Assembly (NCBI GenBank): GCA_963514095.1
Contig: OY741287.1
Coordinates: 13,536,944 to 13,600,943, forward strand
Direction of reading: 5' to 3'
DNA from: Eutrigla gurnardus
Lineage: Eukaryota; Chordata; Actinopteri; Perciformes; Triglidae
DNA length: 64,000 nucleotides
In this document: positions 33,771-45,289 of the stretch, in pieces
Layout: every line of letters starts with the position of its first letter
How positions within the stretch are numbered: the first letter of the stretch is position 1
Translations under genes and position numbers: made by a program
The notes under the pieces: model-generated
The model's input: the letters and a program-made list of their open reading frames with translations, nothing else
The model's database searches: none
What the model was told of the DNA's origin: nothing

Positions 33771-34365
33771 GGAGTCGTTATCCGTTTTTTTCATTTTGGT
33801 TTTGGAAACAAATACTGAGAATAAGAGTCGTTTTTTTGTTTTTTTATTTGTGGTTTTATTTTGAAAAACGAATGAACGAATGATACACGGATTATTACAC
33901 AGCATGATGTGATGTTTTTCCCTTCAAAATAAAAGAACGAAAAACGGAAAATGACTCGTATCCCGTTATTCGTTTTAAAAACGGAAAACGAGAAACGGAA
34001 AACGACTAGTTAACTGATATTAGATATTGTGTTCATGAATGGGATTCGGGGATGAAATAACAGGGCCATTTTTCATTCCAGATTTGCCGTTCGTCTTTTT
34101 TAATGACCGTGAAGGCGCTGTATGCTGCGAAATTACCTGAAAGCCTACCTGAAACATTTAGGGGAGCTCTAAAACACTGTTCATAAACGCTCTGACAGCG
34201 TCTGACGCTCACGTTTTGAAATAAACCTACTGTTATGACGCGGACATAAAAGCGGTTCAAAACCGACAGAGAATCGGTAATGCCTTACATTACCGCGTTA
34301 CAGCAAAAGTAATGCATTACAGTAATGCATTACTTTTGTAACGCATTACTCCCAACACTGGTGTC

Positions 34366-34785
34366 TGGTGATTATCTAAGATTGTGGTGAACAAAACAAA
34401 ATGAATAGGGCAGCTCAGGCTGTGAAAACAACACAAAATCCACAGATACGATTGCATCATAACAAAGGATTAAATCTGCATCTAGGAAGATAACTAGACC
34501 TGAGACTACCCAGACACTTTAATATAAGGTCATAAAACGCCCCCAAAAAAGGCAATAAAATGTAATGTGCATGTTACCTCGTTTGAGCATTCACTGTAAC
34601 GGTCACAACTCGAACAGATGCTTAAAGTCAGAAACAATAATGAATGTTGAAGAAAAAGGAAAGATCATCCACCATAGTCCGTCGTGGCATCCACCCCGTC
34701 AAAAAGGAAAAGCGGCTGAGTGCTTGTATGAATCCATAAACTGCGGTTTGCATCAGGACGACGATCCGGGGCTGTTTATGCGTCC
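34366..34785. other. No gene seen
   Basis: Non-coding sequence between the CAGTGTTGGG-type end and the ORF1-like fragment. Probably the 3' flank or UTR of the LINE at 34786-35090. Confidence 0.4.
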
Positions 34786-35060
34786 TCCGCCGCTACCTGT
34801 AAGGTGTTAGCCCGGGTGTGCCGGCTGACCGCCTCCATAGCCAGAGCCCGCGGGGACCCCTCCTGCGTCATCGTCGGTCGGGAGTTGAGGAAATCCTCTG
34901 CTTCTCCGGGATTGTTGAAGACACGATGGTCCGCCCCATCTTTGATCTTCAGGGTCGCCGGATAAAGGACAAAAAATTCAACTCCTCGGTATCTGGCGAG
35001 TGATCGCCGAGCAGGGGGGGGTATCTGGCGAGTGATCGCCGAGGAGTTTTTTTTTTTATT
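34786..35060 (-). mobile_element. L1-type ORF1p C-terminal fragment
   Basis: The minus frame reads RSLARYRGVEFFVLYPATLK and NPGEAEDFLN, ending VAAEDA-stop. This is the C-terminal domain of L1-type ORF1 RNA-binding protein found in fish. A 30-bp direct repeat (ggtatctggcgagtgatcgccga) occurs twice at 34988 and 35020. Confidence 0.7.
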
Positions 35061-35253
35061 ATCCCGGTAATTTGTCTGCGTGAGAAACACTAGATGTGTC
35101 CTCTGACAATGTAAACAGACTGGTCTGTCTCAGTAACGGGCTGAATGTAAAGGAGGACTAAGCTGAATTGTTGTTCTATGGATTGAAAAGGATTTATCAT
35201 TCTGACTTCACAGCAGAATATTTCCTTGTCCTTTTTTCCATATTTGCATGTTC

Positions 35254-35313
<60 letters not shown>
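35254..35313. repeat. (TAGA)n microsatellite
   Basis: Fifteen perfect tetranucleotide units forming the 3' tail of the minus-strand LINE. Confidence 0.97.
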
Positions 35314-36288
35314 ACTTTATTGTCTGCCCCAAAAATGGTGGCAGAAATTCCTCTTTGACAGGGCTCAACAGGCACATGTTGAACGCATAAATAAATGTAT
35401 AAAAGACACACATTCAAAGGAAAGCAACAGGCCACAGTTCTTATTTCATACTGTTGAGAGCTGTTGATAGCGGAGGGAACAAACGATTTCTTATGAATGT
35501 TCTTGCGGGCCAGCGGTACTCTATAGCGCCTACCTGATGGCAGTAAGATGAAGGAGGGGTGGAGTGGGTGTGAGGAGTCCTCAGTGATCAGGGTGGCTTT
35601 CCTCACCACTGAGTGACTGTACAGTTCAGATAGGGGTGTTTGGGGTGAACCAGTTACTTTGCTGGCTTGATTCACAATGCGGGAGAGTTTTGTTTTATGG
35701 TGAGGAAATTGTACCAGGATGAAATATTGAAGTTGAGAATTGATTCAATGATTGACCTGTACCCCAGTGTTAAAATATTGCTGCTGACTTCATAAGCCCT
35801 GAGCTTCATCAGCAGGTGGAGGCGCTGTTGTGCCTTTTTGTACACAGAGTCAGTGTGCTGTGTGAAGGACAGAGCTGTGTCCACTACTGTCCCCAGATAT
35901 GTAAAGGCCTCAACCTGCTCCACCAGTTGACCCTGGACACTAAGGGGCTGGAACAGGGCTGGCGGGGTTTTCCCTCTGGCCCCGCAGCACAGCTCCTTGG
36001 TTTTGGAGATATTCAGCTTCAGACAGTTTTCTGTGAACATCTGGACCAGGTTGTTGACTGTCTGCTGGTATCGGGACAGAGCATGGGTGTCGGTCAGGTG
36101 GGCCACCAAGGCCATGTCGTCTGCGTATTTCAGCAGTGTCATTCCTTCTCCACTACAAGAGATGTTATTCGTATAGATAGAGAAGAGAATGGGAGACAGA
36201 ACACAGCCTGGGGGAGCCCTGTGTTTAAAATCAATGTACTGGATTTAAAACCATTAAAAAGCACCTGTTGTGGTCTGTTTTGTAAAAA

Positions 36289-36668
36289 GTTCCTTCCATC
36301 CATCTTCTACCGCTTATCCTGTATTTTAGGGTCACGGGGGGGCTGGAGCCGATCCCAGCTATCATTGGGCGAAGGCAGGGTACACCCTGGACAGGACGCA
36401 AGTCTATCGCAGGGCCGACATGTAGAGACAAACAACCATTCACTCTCACATTCACACCTACGGGCAATTTAGAGTCACCAATTAACCTATCCCCATCTTG
36501 CATGTCTTTGGACTGTGGGAGGAAGCCGGAGAACCCGGAGAGAACCCACGCTAACACGGGGAGAAAATGCAAACTCCACACAGAAGGAACCCGGGCCGAC
36601 CCGGGAATCGAACCCAGGACCCTCTTGCTGTGAGGCGAGAGTGCTACCCACTACACCACCGTGCAGCC
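36289..36668 (-). mobile_element. tRNA-derived SINE
   Basis: The minus strand starts ggggctgcacggtggtgtag and has an A-box-like tagtgggtagca and a B box ggttcgattcc, so it has a tRNA-derived RNA polymerase III head. The body and tail (gtgggaggaagccggagaac.., ..ggataagcggtagaagatgg) belong to a very common fish repeat. It interrupts the LINE at 35254-37067. Confidence 0.85.
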
Positions 36669-37069
36669 CCAATCCCAAAGTGCAGCCCCAAATCCATAAA
36701 ATCAGTGTGTAGTGTACTGAAGGTCAGAGTGGTGGTGTAGCAGGGTGCCAGTATGTACAGTATTAAAAGCAGAAGAAAAATCCATGAATAAAATCCTGGT
36801 GTGTGGTTGTACAGTGTCCTGATGTTTAGTTACAGTATCTAAAAATGTGAGACTTGCATCCTCAACACCCCGTTTTGCCTTGTAAGCAAATTGAAGTGGA
36901 TCCAGTTTGTACGACACCATGTTCCTCAACAGGTCACTCACCACTCTCTCCTCTCTATTGTGGACCTTTTTGAAATGTTCTGTTAGTGCATATAAGAAAT
37001 CTGCCTTTTTCAAGCTGACAGTCAATTTTGATGGCCTTGATGGTTTCTTTGGAAATCTGTAGTTCACAT

Positions 37070-37290
37070 GAGAGAGTTGTGCTTAAAGTTAAAAAAGCTG
37101 CTATTTAACAATAGTATTTGAATTTAAATACTTCCTTTGTGTTGATTCTACATAAATTCCATCATTTTTCATTTAAATATCCATTATAACATACTTTATT
37201 CTTACGAAGAAAGAAACCGATTAATTGCGATTAATTGCGATTAATTACGGCAAATTGTGCGATGAATTAGTTAATTTTCGATTGACAGCA
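37070..37290. mobile_element. hAT end fragment (gattaattgcg type)
   Basis: The phrase gattaattgcg is repeated three times, followed by gattgacagcactag at 37278-37292. This is the same class of terminal sequence as at 23389 and 31768. Confidence 0.5.
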
Positions 37291-37292
37291 CT

Positions 37293-38490
37293 AGTTTTTA
37301 GATATGAGATGGGTGATCTCTGCTTATACCAGCTTAGAGAGTGACGAGTCAAACCCCTTCTCTGATGCTACATCGTTATCCACCGTTGATTGGGATGTGT
37401 TAAGTATGTGAAGGAGGCCTTGCAAACATATTGAGATCTATCGGTGTGAAAGAGCCGTACGTAGAAAAGCTTCATGAAGAGGAAGTAGATGGGAAAGTTC
37501 TCTGAATCATTGACGAAGCTTTTCTGTGTGGTAGAATGAGCATGAATGAGGCAGGTTTCCACAGTTCCAGGCACATTTAAATGCAATAAAAAATCACAAC
37601 AAGCACTATTTAATGCAACTAATTGAATCAACACATGAATTTATATCTATATAGATTGTCCCGTCACATCTGACGTCAGATCAAAGGCGGATGGTATGCG
37701 TAACGGAAACTAAGTCTGAATTAACACAGCTGAAACAAAACATCTCCGTCTCTCTCTCCTGTTTTTCATATCTATCCACTGCTAATAAAATGCGTCTATG
37801 CCTGAAAAAAACTTTGAAAAAATACAGCAGCTCGCCCTGTCTTGCCCCTCGGCACTCTGTTGTCCATATGTGTCCATGGAAACGCGCAACTTTGCCGCGA
37901 GCTGGAACCAGAGTTGGGGCTGCAGCTGGTCTGAGTGGCCCGCAACCCCGGTGTCCCAACGTTCTGGTGTTGGACGGGGAATCCAGTGCAGCTGTGGAGC
38001 ACAGATGATGAATCTGCTGTGCGAGCTGACCCTGTTTTGTGATAGACATGCCTAAAATGTGCCCACAATTTCTATAGTGATATAATATTGGCATTATAAT
38101 TATTATAACTATGCGCACGCACAGCGCATGATGAGTGTGGTGGGAGCGGCGGCGCTGCTTCTGTCATTGGGTTGTCAAGTGAGGAAACTTGCACTGCAAC
38201 TTGCCTGGCACATTAAAGGAGAGGAGCTCATTTGATTGGTGGAGATCTGAATCGGCTGTGTTAATCCCACTCCACGACTTGTCTCCTCCTCGTCTCCCAC
38301 TCACGCTTTCTTCTCCTCCCTCTTTCCCACTTGCATGGGTGGGAGTGACGGGAGGAGTGCCTGCGCTAGCCTGCGCGGTGCACGAAACTCGCAAAGTCCC
38401 ACAGGGTGCAAGTGCAACTTCATACTCATGATAAATCTATTGGGAATACATCTATTAGATGTTGAAACAAAACCTTACAAAACATTGTAA
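37293..38490. other. Unclassified repeat debris
   Basis: Two overlapping open frames on each strand at 37681-38118 show shadow coding only. The sequence is CpG-containing and resembles the 5' part of a DNA transposon, but no motif is certain. Confidence 0.3.
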
Positions 38491-38719
38491 ATGTATCACG
38501 CCCAGGACACAAGGATAGGACTCGGATGCAGAGTTTTCAAAAGGACGCAGGACTTTATTCAGGCCGTACAGAAATACCAAAACAGAAGACGCCTCAAAGG
38601 AGGGATGGATATGAAAAGGGGAGAATAAACAAAACAACGCTCTAAACTGAAAACGCCTCCGGGGAGGGAATAACTACAACTAGGACTGATAACATCAAAA
38701 CATCAAAACAAAGGGAGCA

Positions 38720-41700
38720 AGTCAAAGTAATCCAGATCAGGAGTAAGGATGAGCTGGAGAAATACGATAACTAAAGGTATGGCTCACAAACACTCCATAA
38801 CTACAGCACAACAAAGTTCAACGGTTCTTACACGGACTGAAAGACTCATGGGAATATCTGAAAGGATTGCTGAGCAGGGAAGTGTGGAGCTCACTACAAA
38901 TCATCGGTGGATTATACCTTATCGGATACCTTATCTGACCCGAATGAAGGAATTGACCTGGACAACCATTTCTATTTCAACAGAACTGGGAAATGTCAGT
39001 ACTACACTGAAGTTCAATACAATGATAGCATTGAGATGGATGGGAAACTGTCTCTAATCCACTTTAATAGCAGGAGTCTATACACCAACTTTGTCCACAT
39101 CAAGGAATACTTACGTCACTTCAAAAACCCTTTCACCATCACCGCGGTGTCAGAAACATGGATTAATGAAGACAAAGGCACAGAGTTTTTCCTGGATGGA
39201 TATAATCTTGTATGCATTAACAGGAGGAACAAACGTGGAGGAGGAGTGGCCTTATTCATTGACAGTAACACCAAGTATGAGACAGTACAAAATATGTCTA
39301 AAGCTGTGGATCACTTGTTGGAATGTGTGACAATTGAAATAGTTATAAGCTGTGTTTACAGAGCACCTGACTCAAAAGTAGAAGACTTCAATGAATGTGT
39401 GGGTGAGAGTTTTTATCTGTGGTGACTTTAATATTGACTTGATCAACCCAAAACAAAACACGGAAATCGATGAGTTCATTAACATGATGTATACAATGGG
39501 CTTACAACCCCTCATCACACTCCCTAGCAGGATCACTACACACAGTGCTACTCTGATTGATAATATCTTTACTAACGTTACTGACACAGCAAGTGGACTC
39601 CTGATAAATGATATAAGTGACCACCTATACCCATCTTTGCTGTCTATGACTGCAAATTTACTGTGGGACAGCCACCGAACAAAAACTTATACATAAGGGT
39701 CAGAACTGTAGAAGGAATGAATATGCTGAAAAATGAGCTACTGAGACAAAACTGGAATAATGTTTACAATGAAACAGATGTGAATGATACATACGATTCC
39801 TTTTTGCAAATATTTAAAACACTGTACGACAGACACTGTCCTGTGAAAAAGAGACACCCAAAGCGGAACAAGGAGCAGAAACCATGGCTCACAAAAACAT
39901 TGATAAACGCCTGCAGAAAAAAAAAGAAGCTCTGTCCAGACAGTTCATTAAATCTAGGACGGCTCAGTCAGAATTGAGATCCAAGCGATATAGAAATAAA
40001 TTAAACACTATTCCTAATGAACGCAAGAAAGAATATTACAGCAATTTACTTGCAGAAAACATGGAGTACACAAAAAAATTATGGGATATTCTAAACAACG
40101 TGACTAATAATAAAAATACAAAAAACAAACTACCCTCCATACTTCAAGATAAACAGCACGCAGGAGGATAACTTGGAGGTCATAGCAAATAGTTTCAACC
40201 AATTCTTTGTAAACATCGGGCCAGAGTTAGCTAATAACATCCCTGACTCATCCCTGCCTTGGAGTCATTTTGATAAGGATGGTGACAGAAATCCCTGCTC
40301 TATGTTTCTCACACCCGTGAAGGACACAGAGATTAGACACCTAGTCAACAAATGCGTAGCCAAAACCTCTACTGACGCTGACGACCTGGACATGAGACTA
40401 ATCAAGGAAGTATTAGATGGAATCATTTCACCCCTGACCTACATTTTCAATCTGTCATTTCAAAACGGGACGTTTCCTACCAAAATGAAAGTGGCCAAGG
40501 TTGTGCCGCTGTTTAAGAACGGTGACACACACGAGTTTACCAATTACAGACCAATATCTATACTGCCACAATTGTCAAAAATCCTAGAGAAGCTATTCAA
40601 CAATAGGCTCAATAACTTCATCAACAAACATAAATTGTTATATGACAGCCAATACGGCTTCAGAAGGAACCATTCGACTGCTCAAGCTTTAGCAGAGTCT
40701 GTGGAAATCATCACCGACGCTATTGACCAAAAACAATATTCCATAGGAATTTTCATAGACCTGAAAAAAGCATTTGACACTGTTAATCATGCTATTTTAA
40801 TAGCTAAACTGGAGAGATATGGCCTTAGAGGTATAACATTGCAGTGGGTCAAAAGCTATCTACACAAGAGATCCCAATATGTTAAAATAGGTGATAACAC
40901 ATCGACTAGCTTGGACATAATCTGTGGGGTCCCACAAGGGTCAGTTCTGGGTCCAAAGCTGTTTATATTATACATAAATTATATATGTAAAGTGTCAGAT
41001 ACTCTGAAATTAATAGTATTCGCGGATGACACAAATATTTTCTGCTCGGGGAGTGACTTGAACCAACTTGTGGAAACAGTAAATCAGGAAATGGCCAAAC
41101 TTCAAGTGTGGTTTAATATAAATAAATTATCACTAAATCTTGGTAAAACTAAATACATGCTATATGGTAAGAGAGGCTGCAACAACAGTCCTAACATTCA
41201 AGTAAACGGAGTTAATATTGAGAGGGTCCGTGAGAATAAGGTTCTGGGAGTGATAATCGATGACATGTTAAGTTGGAAGCCACACATAGCACAATTAAAA
41301 AGGAAGTTGGCCAGGAGTGTGTCCATACTTTGGAAAGTACAAAAAATACTAAATCAAAAAGCACTTCATCTGTTATACTGCGCACTAGTCTCTCCGCACC
41401 TGCAATACTGTGCAGAGGTGTGGGACACACATATAAAGACTCCACACAGCCCTTGTTAATTCTCCAAAAAAGAGCCTTGAGAATCTTACACTATGCCAAC
41501 TACAGGGCACACACAAATCAGTTATTTATCAAATAGAAAATACTCAAACTATATGATTTAATAAGCTATCGCACAGCACAAATGATGTACAAAGAATCAA
41601 ACAGAACTCTCCCCCAGAACCTACAAAAATTCTTCATACACAGACAAAGACACTATCTCAGAGGGGACATGATTTTCAGGCAAAGGAAGGTACGAACTAC

Positions 41701-42300
41701 GTTAAAATCCTTTTCCTTATCGGTCACAGGTGTTAGACAATGGAATGCGTTCGAAGAAGAAGTAAAAAAAACAGCAAAACTGAATGGCTTTAAGAAGAAG
41801 TATGTATATTCAACACTTGACCGGTACAGCTTATTGCATGGGAGTTGATAAGGGTCTGAGGCACGAATCAGCCTTCAGACTTGTTACATAATGAGACTGC
41901 TGTTCACTCGTGATGAACAAATATGGATACATGTGCAGACACACACGTAATCTGTATGCACTGGACTTCAGCTCTCTGTACCACCTACTGCTGTAACATA
42001 GTATGTCAAATTTCACAAGTGAAAGAAAATGTTATGTCAAGCGAAAAATGCAAAAGACAAGAAAAGACTATGCTGGTGATTTTTTTTTCTTGTTTTTTTA
42101 AAAAATGTATTTACTTATTATTTTTTTTCTATTATTTTTTCTTTCTTTTCCCCCCTGTGGGTAATGGGGGCGGGACAAGATAAGCGTCGGCTTCTCCCGC
42201 TTTCCCTTTCGGCCATGTGTATTTTTTTTACCGTGTGAACAAGATGTGTGATGATGATTTAACGGACATGCCCGAAATAAACAAATAAATAAATAAATAA
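38720..42300 (+). mobile_element. Rex/CR1-type LINE, nearly full length
   Basis: Endonuclease frames at 38907-39425 (SLIHFNSRSLYTNFVHIKEY, SETWINE) and 39391-39696 (FICGDFNIDLINP). The long frame 40173-41459 is the reverse transcriptase: NYRPISILPQLSKILEKLF, FIDLKKAFDTVNHAIL, CGVPQGSVLGPKLF, FADDTNIF, then LNLGKTKYMLYG. A frameshift near 41455 leads to the C-terminal frame ending at 41848. The 3' end is gaaataaacaaataaataaataa. Several frameshifts in the 5' half make it inactive, though the RT is unbroken for 428 codons, so it is fairly young. Confidence 0.85.
40173..41459 (+). CDS. LINE reverse transcriptase frame, 428 codons
   Basis: All core RT blocks appear in order: LFKNGDTHEFTNYRPISI near residue 115, the first catalytic Asp in FIDLKKAFDTV near residue 198, GVPQGSVLGP near 250, and the FADD box with the two remaining Asp near 283. 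The ATG at 40173 is simply the first in frame; the real protein starts in the preceding endonuclease frame. Confidence 0.85.
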   Translation: MEVIANSFNQFFVNIGPELANNIPDSSLPWSHFDKDGDRNPCSMFLTPVKDTEIRHLVNKCVAKTSTDADDLDMRLIKEVLDGIISPLTYIFNLSFQNGTFPTKMKVAKVVPLFKNGDTHEFTNYRPISILPQLSKILEKLFNNRLNNFINKHKLLYDSQYGFRRNHSTAQALAESVEIITDAIDQKQYSIGIFIDLKKAFDTVNHAILIAKLERYGLRGITLQWVKSYLHKRSQYVKIGDNTSTSLDIICGVPQGSVLGPKLFILYINYICKVSDTLKLIVFADDTNIFCSGSDLNQLVETVNQEMAKLQVWFNINKLSLNLGKTKYMLYGKRGCNNSPNIQVNGVNIERVRENKVLGVIIDDMLSWKPHIAQLKRKLARSVSILWKVQKILNQKALHLLYCALVSPHLQYCAEVWDTHIKTPHSPC

Positions 42301-42345
42301 CAAAAAACCCTACTATCTATACGGGGAAAAACAGGTCTAACATTA

Positions 42346-42950
42346 AAACCTGATATTAAGTCAGCGACCCGCATGTGGGCCGTTTTGCACTAGTTTCGCT
42401 TCATTCCGTTTAATCGCATATTATTTTAAATGTGTCTGCGTCATATTACACATCATTTGAAAGCTACGAGTCTCGCGAATCGAACAAAGTAAGCCGTTTT
42501 GCGCTCATGGAAAACACATCAAAAGCAAACACAGCATGTGTGCAAGGAGTGCACAGAAAAATAACAACAACAAGACCAGCGTTCCCTACCTTTCGAGCTG
42601 TCTCGAAGTCCAAAACAAACATGTAGCATATAATCCTTATATCCAGAGAACGGTAAGAGTCCAACGAACAAAAGTAGCCACTTCGTTTAGTCCCATGAGC
42701 ACGCTAACTCCGGAAGTCATCCATAACACGCCATGTGTTGACGTTGTGAGTTTCTGAACAAAAGATTGTTTAGAGTAAATCTGACACTTGCAGAAGAAAA
42801 TTCAAAGGGTTATCTTTCAGTAATGCTCAGCTTTGTGCCTGTAGTCATAGGGGTTCAAAAACAGTAACCATTTTACTTTGGGTATGTCGTTTTCAGCCTT
42901 TTCTTCCAAAATAGGACGGCCAGGCAAGCGGTAAATGCCTCTGTAGAGGG
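42346..42950. mobile_element. Non-autonomous repeat sharing two blocks with 61673-62805
   Basis: 42375-42770 matches 61690-62070 (gcactagttttcgcattcattccgtttaatcgc...), and 42772-42935 matches 62646-62800. In the second location 570 other bases lie between the blocks. It sits inside the gypsy LTR. Confidence 0.75.
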
Positions 42951-43391
42951 AAAAACTACAACTTGGTCTAATAACAAAAAGCCTACTATCTATAGGAGGG
43001 GAAAACAGGTCTAACATAAAACGCCTCCGGAGAGGAAAAATCTACAACTAAGTACGAGGACTTCTAACTTAAAAAGGCTATGAAATAATACAAAGGCAAA
43101 GGCCAACAAAAAACTCTCTAATGAGGCAGACTACTGAAATGCTATAACTTTGACTTGACTTGATAGATGGCGACTCCACACACGACAAGACACACTCACA
43201 CAGGACAAAGGGAGACGCAGACTATTTAACACATGAGGGTAATGGTTTACAGGTGGAGACAATCACGAATCAGGGGTGATGTCAGAATGGGGGGCACATG
43301 AGGAAGGGCAAGTGACCTGAAATGAGAGGAGTTACTTTCCAAAAGAAAACAGGAAATGACAAGACAGACATGGAGACAGGACAAAATAACT

Positions 43392-43861
43392 CTACTTGAC
43401 AAACCGGTGTGACATTACCCCCCCCCCCCCCCCCGGCCGGATACCAGACGGCCCTGGAAGGTCTGGGTGTTCTCGGTAGAAGTCTTTGATGAGGTCAGGG
43501 TCCATGATAAAACTGTTCGGAACCCACTGGCGCTCCTCCGGTCCATACCCCACCCAGTCCACGAGGAACTGCCTGCCCCGGCCCCGATTGCGCACAGCCA
43601 ATAACTTCTTCACAGTATAGACTGGCCCCCCTTCAACCAGTCGGGGGGCGGGGGGGCTGTGGTTGCCGGCACCATAGGGCTGTCTTTGACTGGCTTGATC
43701 TTGCTGACGTGGAAGGTGGGATGTACTCTGAGGGACCGGGGCAGACGGAGACGCACAGCCGCTGGGTTCACAATCCTGGTGATGGGGAATGGACCGACGA
43801 AGCGTGGAGCCAGTTTACGCGACTCCACCTGGAGAGGCAGTTCTTTAGCAGCGAGCCACAC
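43392..43861 (-). mobile_element. Gypsy pol: integrase C-terminus and chromodomain
   Basis: 43610-43861 has the conserved stretch KLAPRFVGPFPITRIVNPAA and HVSKIKPV, the GPF/Y-type module of the integrase C-terminal domain. 43392-43613 has a chromodomain (QFLVDWVGYGPEERQWVP) that directs integration to marked chromatin. A frameshift separates the two. This combination defines the chromovirus branch of Ty3/gypsy. Confidence 0.88.
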
Positions 43862-44464
43862 TCGCTGACCTGGCTGATAGGCGGGAGCTGGTCTCCTCCT
43901 GCGGTCTGCTGCTCTCTTGACCCTGTCCCCTTATCACCAGCGTCTGGCGTGCTGCAGCCCAGATGCGGCGGCAGCGACGGACTAGGGCATGGACGGAGGG
44001 GACAGAAACCTTGGGTTCAGACTCTGAAAAGACCGGGGGTTGGTAGCCAAAAACACAGTAAAAGGGGGACATACCGGTGGCTGAGGTGGGAAGGGAGTTA
44101 TGGTATTGCTCGACCCAGGTGAGGTGGTTGCTCCATGACGCAGGGTTCTGTGCCACCAGGCACCGGAGGCCCATTTCCAACTGCTGGTTGAGGCGCTCCA
44201 TCTGGCCATTAGCCTCTGGGTGGTAACCCGATGTGAGGAGTTCTTGTTTCTGGCGCAGACCGGACACGCGTCAACATACTCTCGAACCTCCGGCTCCATG
44301 GATGGCCACCAGAACTGCTGCATGATGGCAAACATGGTCCGACATACGCCCGGATGACAGGTGAGCATAGACGAGTGAGCCCAGTGAATCACCTGTGGGT
44401 GCAGTTCAACTGGGACAAACAGGCGATTATCAGGGCACCCCATAGGAGGGGGGCCTCTCACCAA
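43845..44464 (-). mobile_element. Gypsy pol: integrase, core deleted
   Basis: 43982-44464 carries the His-His-Cys-Cys zinc domain (VIHWAHSSMLTCHPG, DACPVCARNK). Directly after ARNK the sequence jumps, in another frame, to TSGYHPEANGQMERLNQ in 43845-44267. This segment lies near the catalytic Glu. About 100 residues holding the first two catalytic Asp residues are missing, so the integrase is dead. Confidence 0.85.
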
Positions 44465-44485
44465 TTTCCTGCTTCACCTCGGTTT

Positions 44486-45228
44486 CTATAGCCCAGGTAA
44501 CTGCTCCAACCACACGATTAAGTGGGAGGGCTCGGGGCTGTAGAGGCGGGACAGGGCATTAGTGTTTTTGGACCCCAGTCTGTAGGATAAAGAAAATTGA
44601 AAATGGTTAAAAAACAATGACCAGCGAGCTTGACGAGAATTTAACCGTTTGGCCTTTCTTATGTACTGCAGGTTCTTGTGGTCTGTCCAAACCAAGAATG
44701 GGTGTTCTGTCCCCTCCAGCCAGTGTCGCCACTCCTCCAGTGCCACCTTCACTGCTAGCAACTCGTGATTTCCCACATCATAGTTCCGCTCAGCTGCCGT
44801 CAGACATCGAGACAGGAAGGTGCAAGGATGAAGCTTGTTGTGTGCCTCCGCTCCAGGACGGCCCCGATCCCCTCATTGGAGGCATCCACCTCCACCACGA
44901 ACTGACGAGAGGGATCGGGAAGCGTGAGGATAGGTGCTGTGGTGAACCGCTGCTTAAGCTCTTGGAAGGCCGCGGCGGCAGACCAGTGGAATGGCACCTG
45001 TGGGGAAGTGAGAGCATGGAGAGGGGCTGCTGTTGCGCTGAAGCCTCTGATAAACAGCCTGTAAAAGTTAGCAAATCCTAGGAATCGCTGTTCTTTCTTG
45101 CGACTATCTGGTGTTGGCCATTCAGCTACCATGCTAACTTTAGCCGGGTCCATCCTAACCTTTCCAGGGGCTACGATAAAGCCCAGGAAGGAGATGGAAG
45201 ACAAGATGGGAGACAGAGTGGGGGGCAA
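44486..45228 (-). mobile_element. Gypsy pol: RT C-terminus and RNase H
   Basis: 44800-45228 has SFLGFIVAPGKVRMDPAKV and FLGFANFYRLFIRGFS (RT thumb/connection), then FVVEVDASNEGIGAVLER (RNase H). 44486-44776 continues RNase H (NHELLAVKVALEEWRHWLEG, WTDHKNLQYI). A frameshift lies at about 44780-44800. The N-terminal RT, protease and gag of this element are absent: sequence changes at about 45240. Confidence 0.88.
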
Positions 45229-45289
45229 ATAGTGTTTAGTGGAGATTCCAGTACCATGGAGGAGGTAGTTTCTACAGCGTGACTGAAAT

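Larger units (their letters stand above)
33060..33893 (+). mobile_element. rDNA-carrying transposon, copy 2 (6-bp TSD attaca)
   Basis: Same element as copy 1 in opposite orientation. It begins AATCCGTGTATCATTCG at 33060 and ends CACGGATT at 33893. Perfect target duplications attaca lie at 33054-33059 and 33894-33899. Compared with copy 1 it lacks about 320 bases between the first 17 bases and the probable ITS2. The two copies occupy directly adjacent 6-mers of the host repeat. Confidence 0.88.
31829..34365. mobile_element. Repeat ending in CAGTGTTGGG-type terminus, host of two insertions
   Basis: The right end (34270-34363) has the familiar spread of taatgcattac / taacgc sequence ending cccaacactg. 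The left part (31829-31898) and the part after the insertions (33900-34265) match 61464-61672 and 62808-63080. Between them sit two copies of the rDNA-carrying transposon. The left terminus of the host element is missing. Confidence 0.75.
35254..37067 (-). mobile_element. LINE RT fragment with (TAGA)n tail
   Basis: Minus frame 36702-37067 has LLRNMVSYKLDPLQFAYKAK and FMDFSSAFNTV (first catalytic Asp region). 35672-36142 has LLKYADDMALVAHL (active site) and NCLKLNISKTKELCC. Downstream frames contain PSGRRYRVPLARKN near the end of the protein. The 3' end is aactttattgtctg... followed by 15 TAGA units (35254-35313), a tail shared by this fish LINE family. A SINE splits it at 36289-36668. Confidence 0.8.
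38492..43414 (-). mobile_element. LTR of chromovirus gypsy element, with nested insertions
   Basis: Read on the minus strand, a long G-run (43419-43436) forms a polypurine tract after the pol frame. The LTR then starts TGTCACACCGG at 43414 and ends CGTGATACA at 38492. Inside lie a LINE (about 38720-42300) and another repeat (about 42346-42950). LTR pieces are 38492-38720, 42300-42345 and 42955-43414. Confidence 0.65.

Noticed and set aside
31909..33883. Frames across the rDNA region on both strands.
   Set aside because: Most translate 28S/ITS2 sequence; only the helix-turn-helix part has protein-like character.
35254..35675. Frame with repeated Leu-Ser-Ile-Tyr.
   Set aside because: It is a translation of the TAGA microsatellite joined to the end of the LINE frame.
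37681..38118. Overlapping frames of 85-145 codons on both strands.
   Set aside because: Mutually overlapping, without motifs; likely chance openness in a moderately GC-rich repeat.
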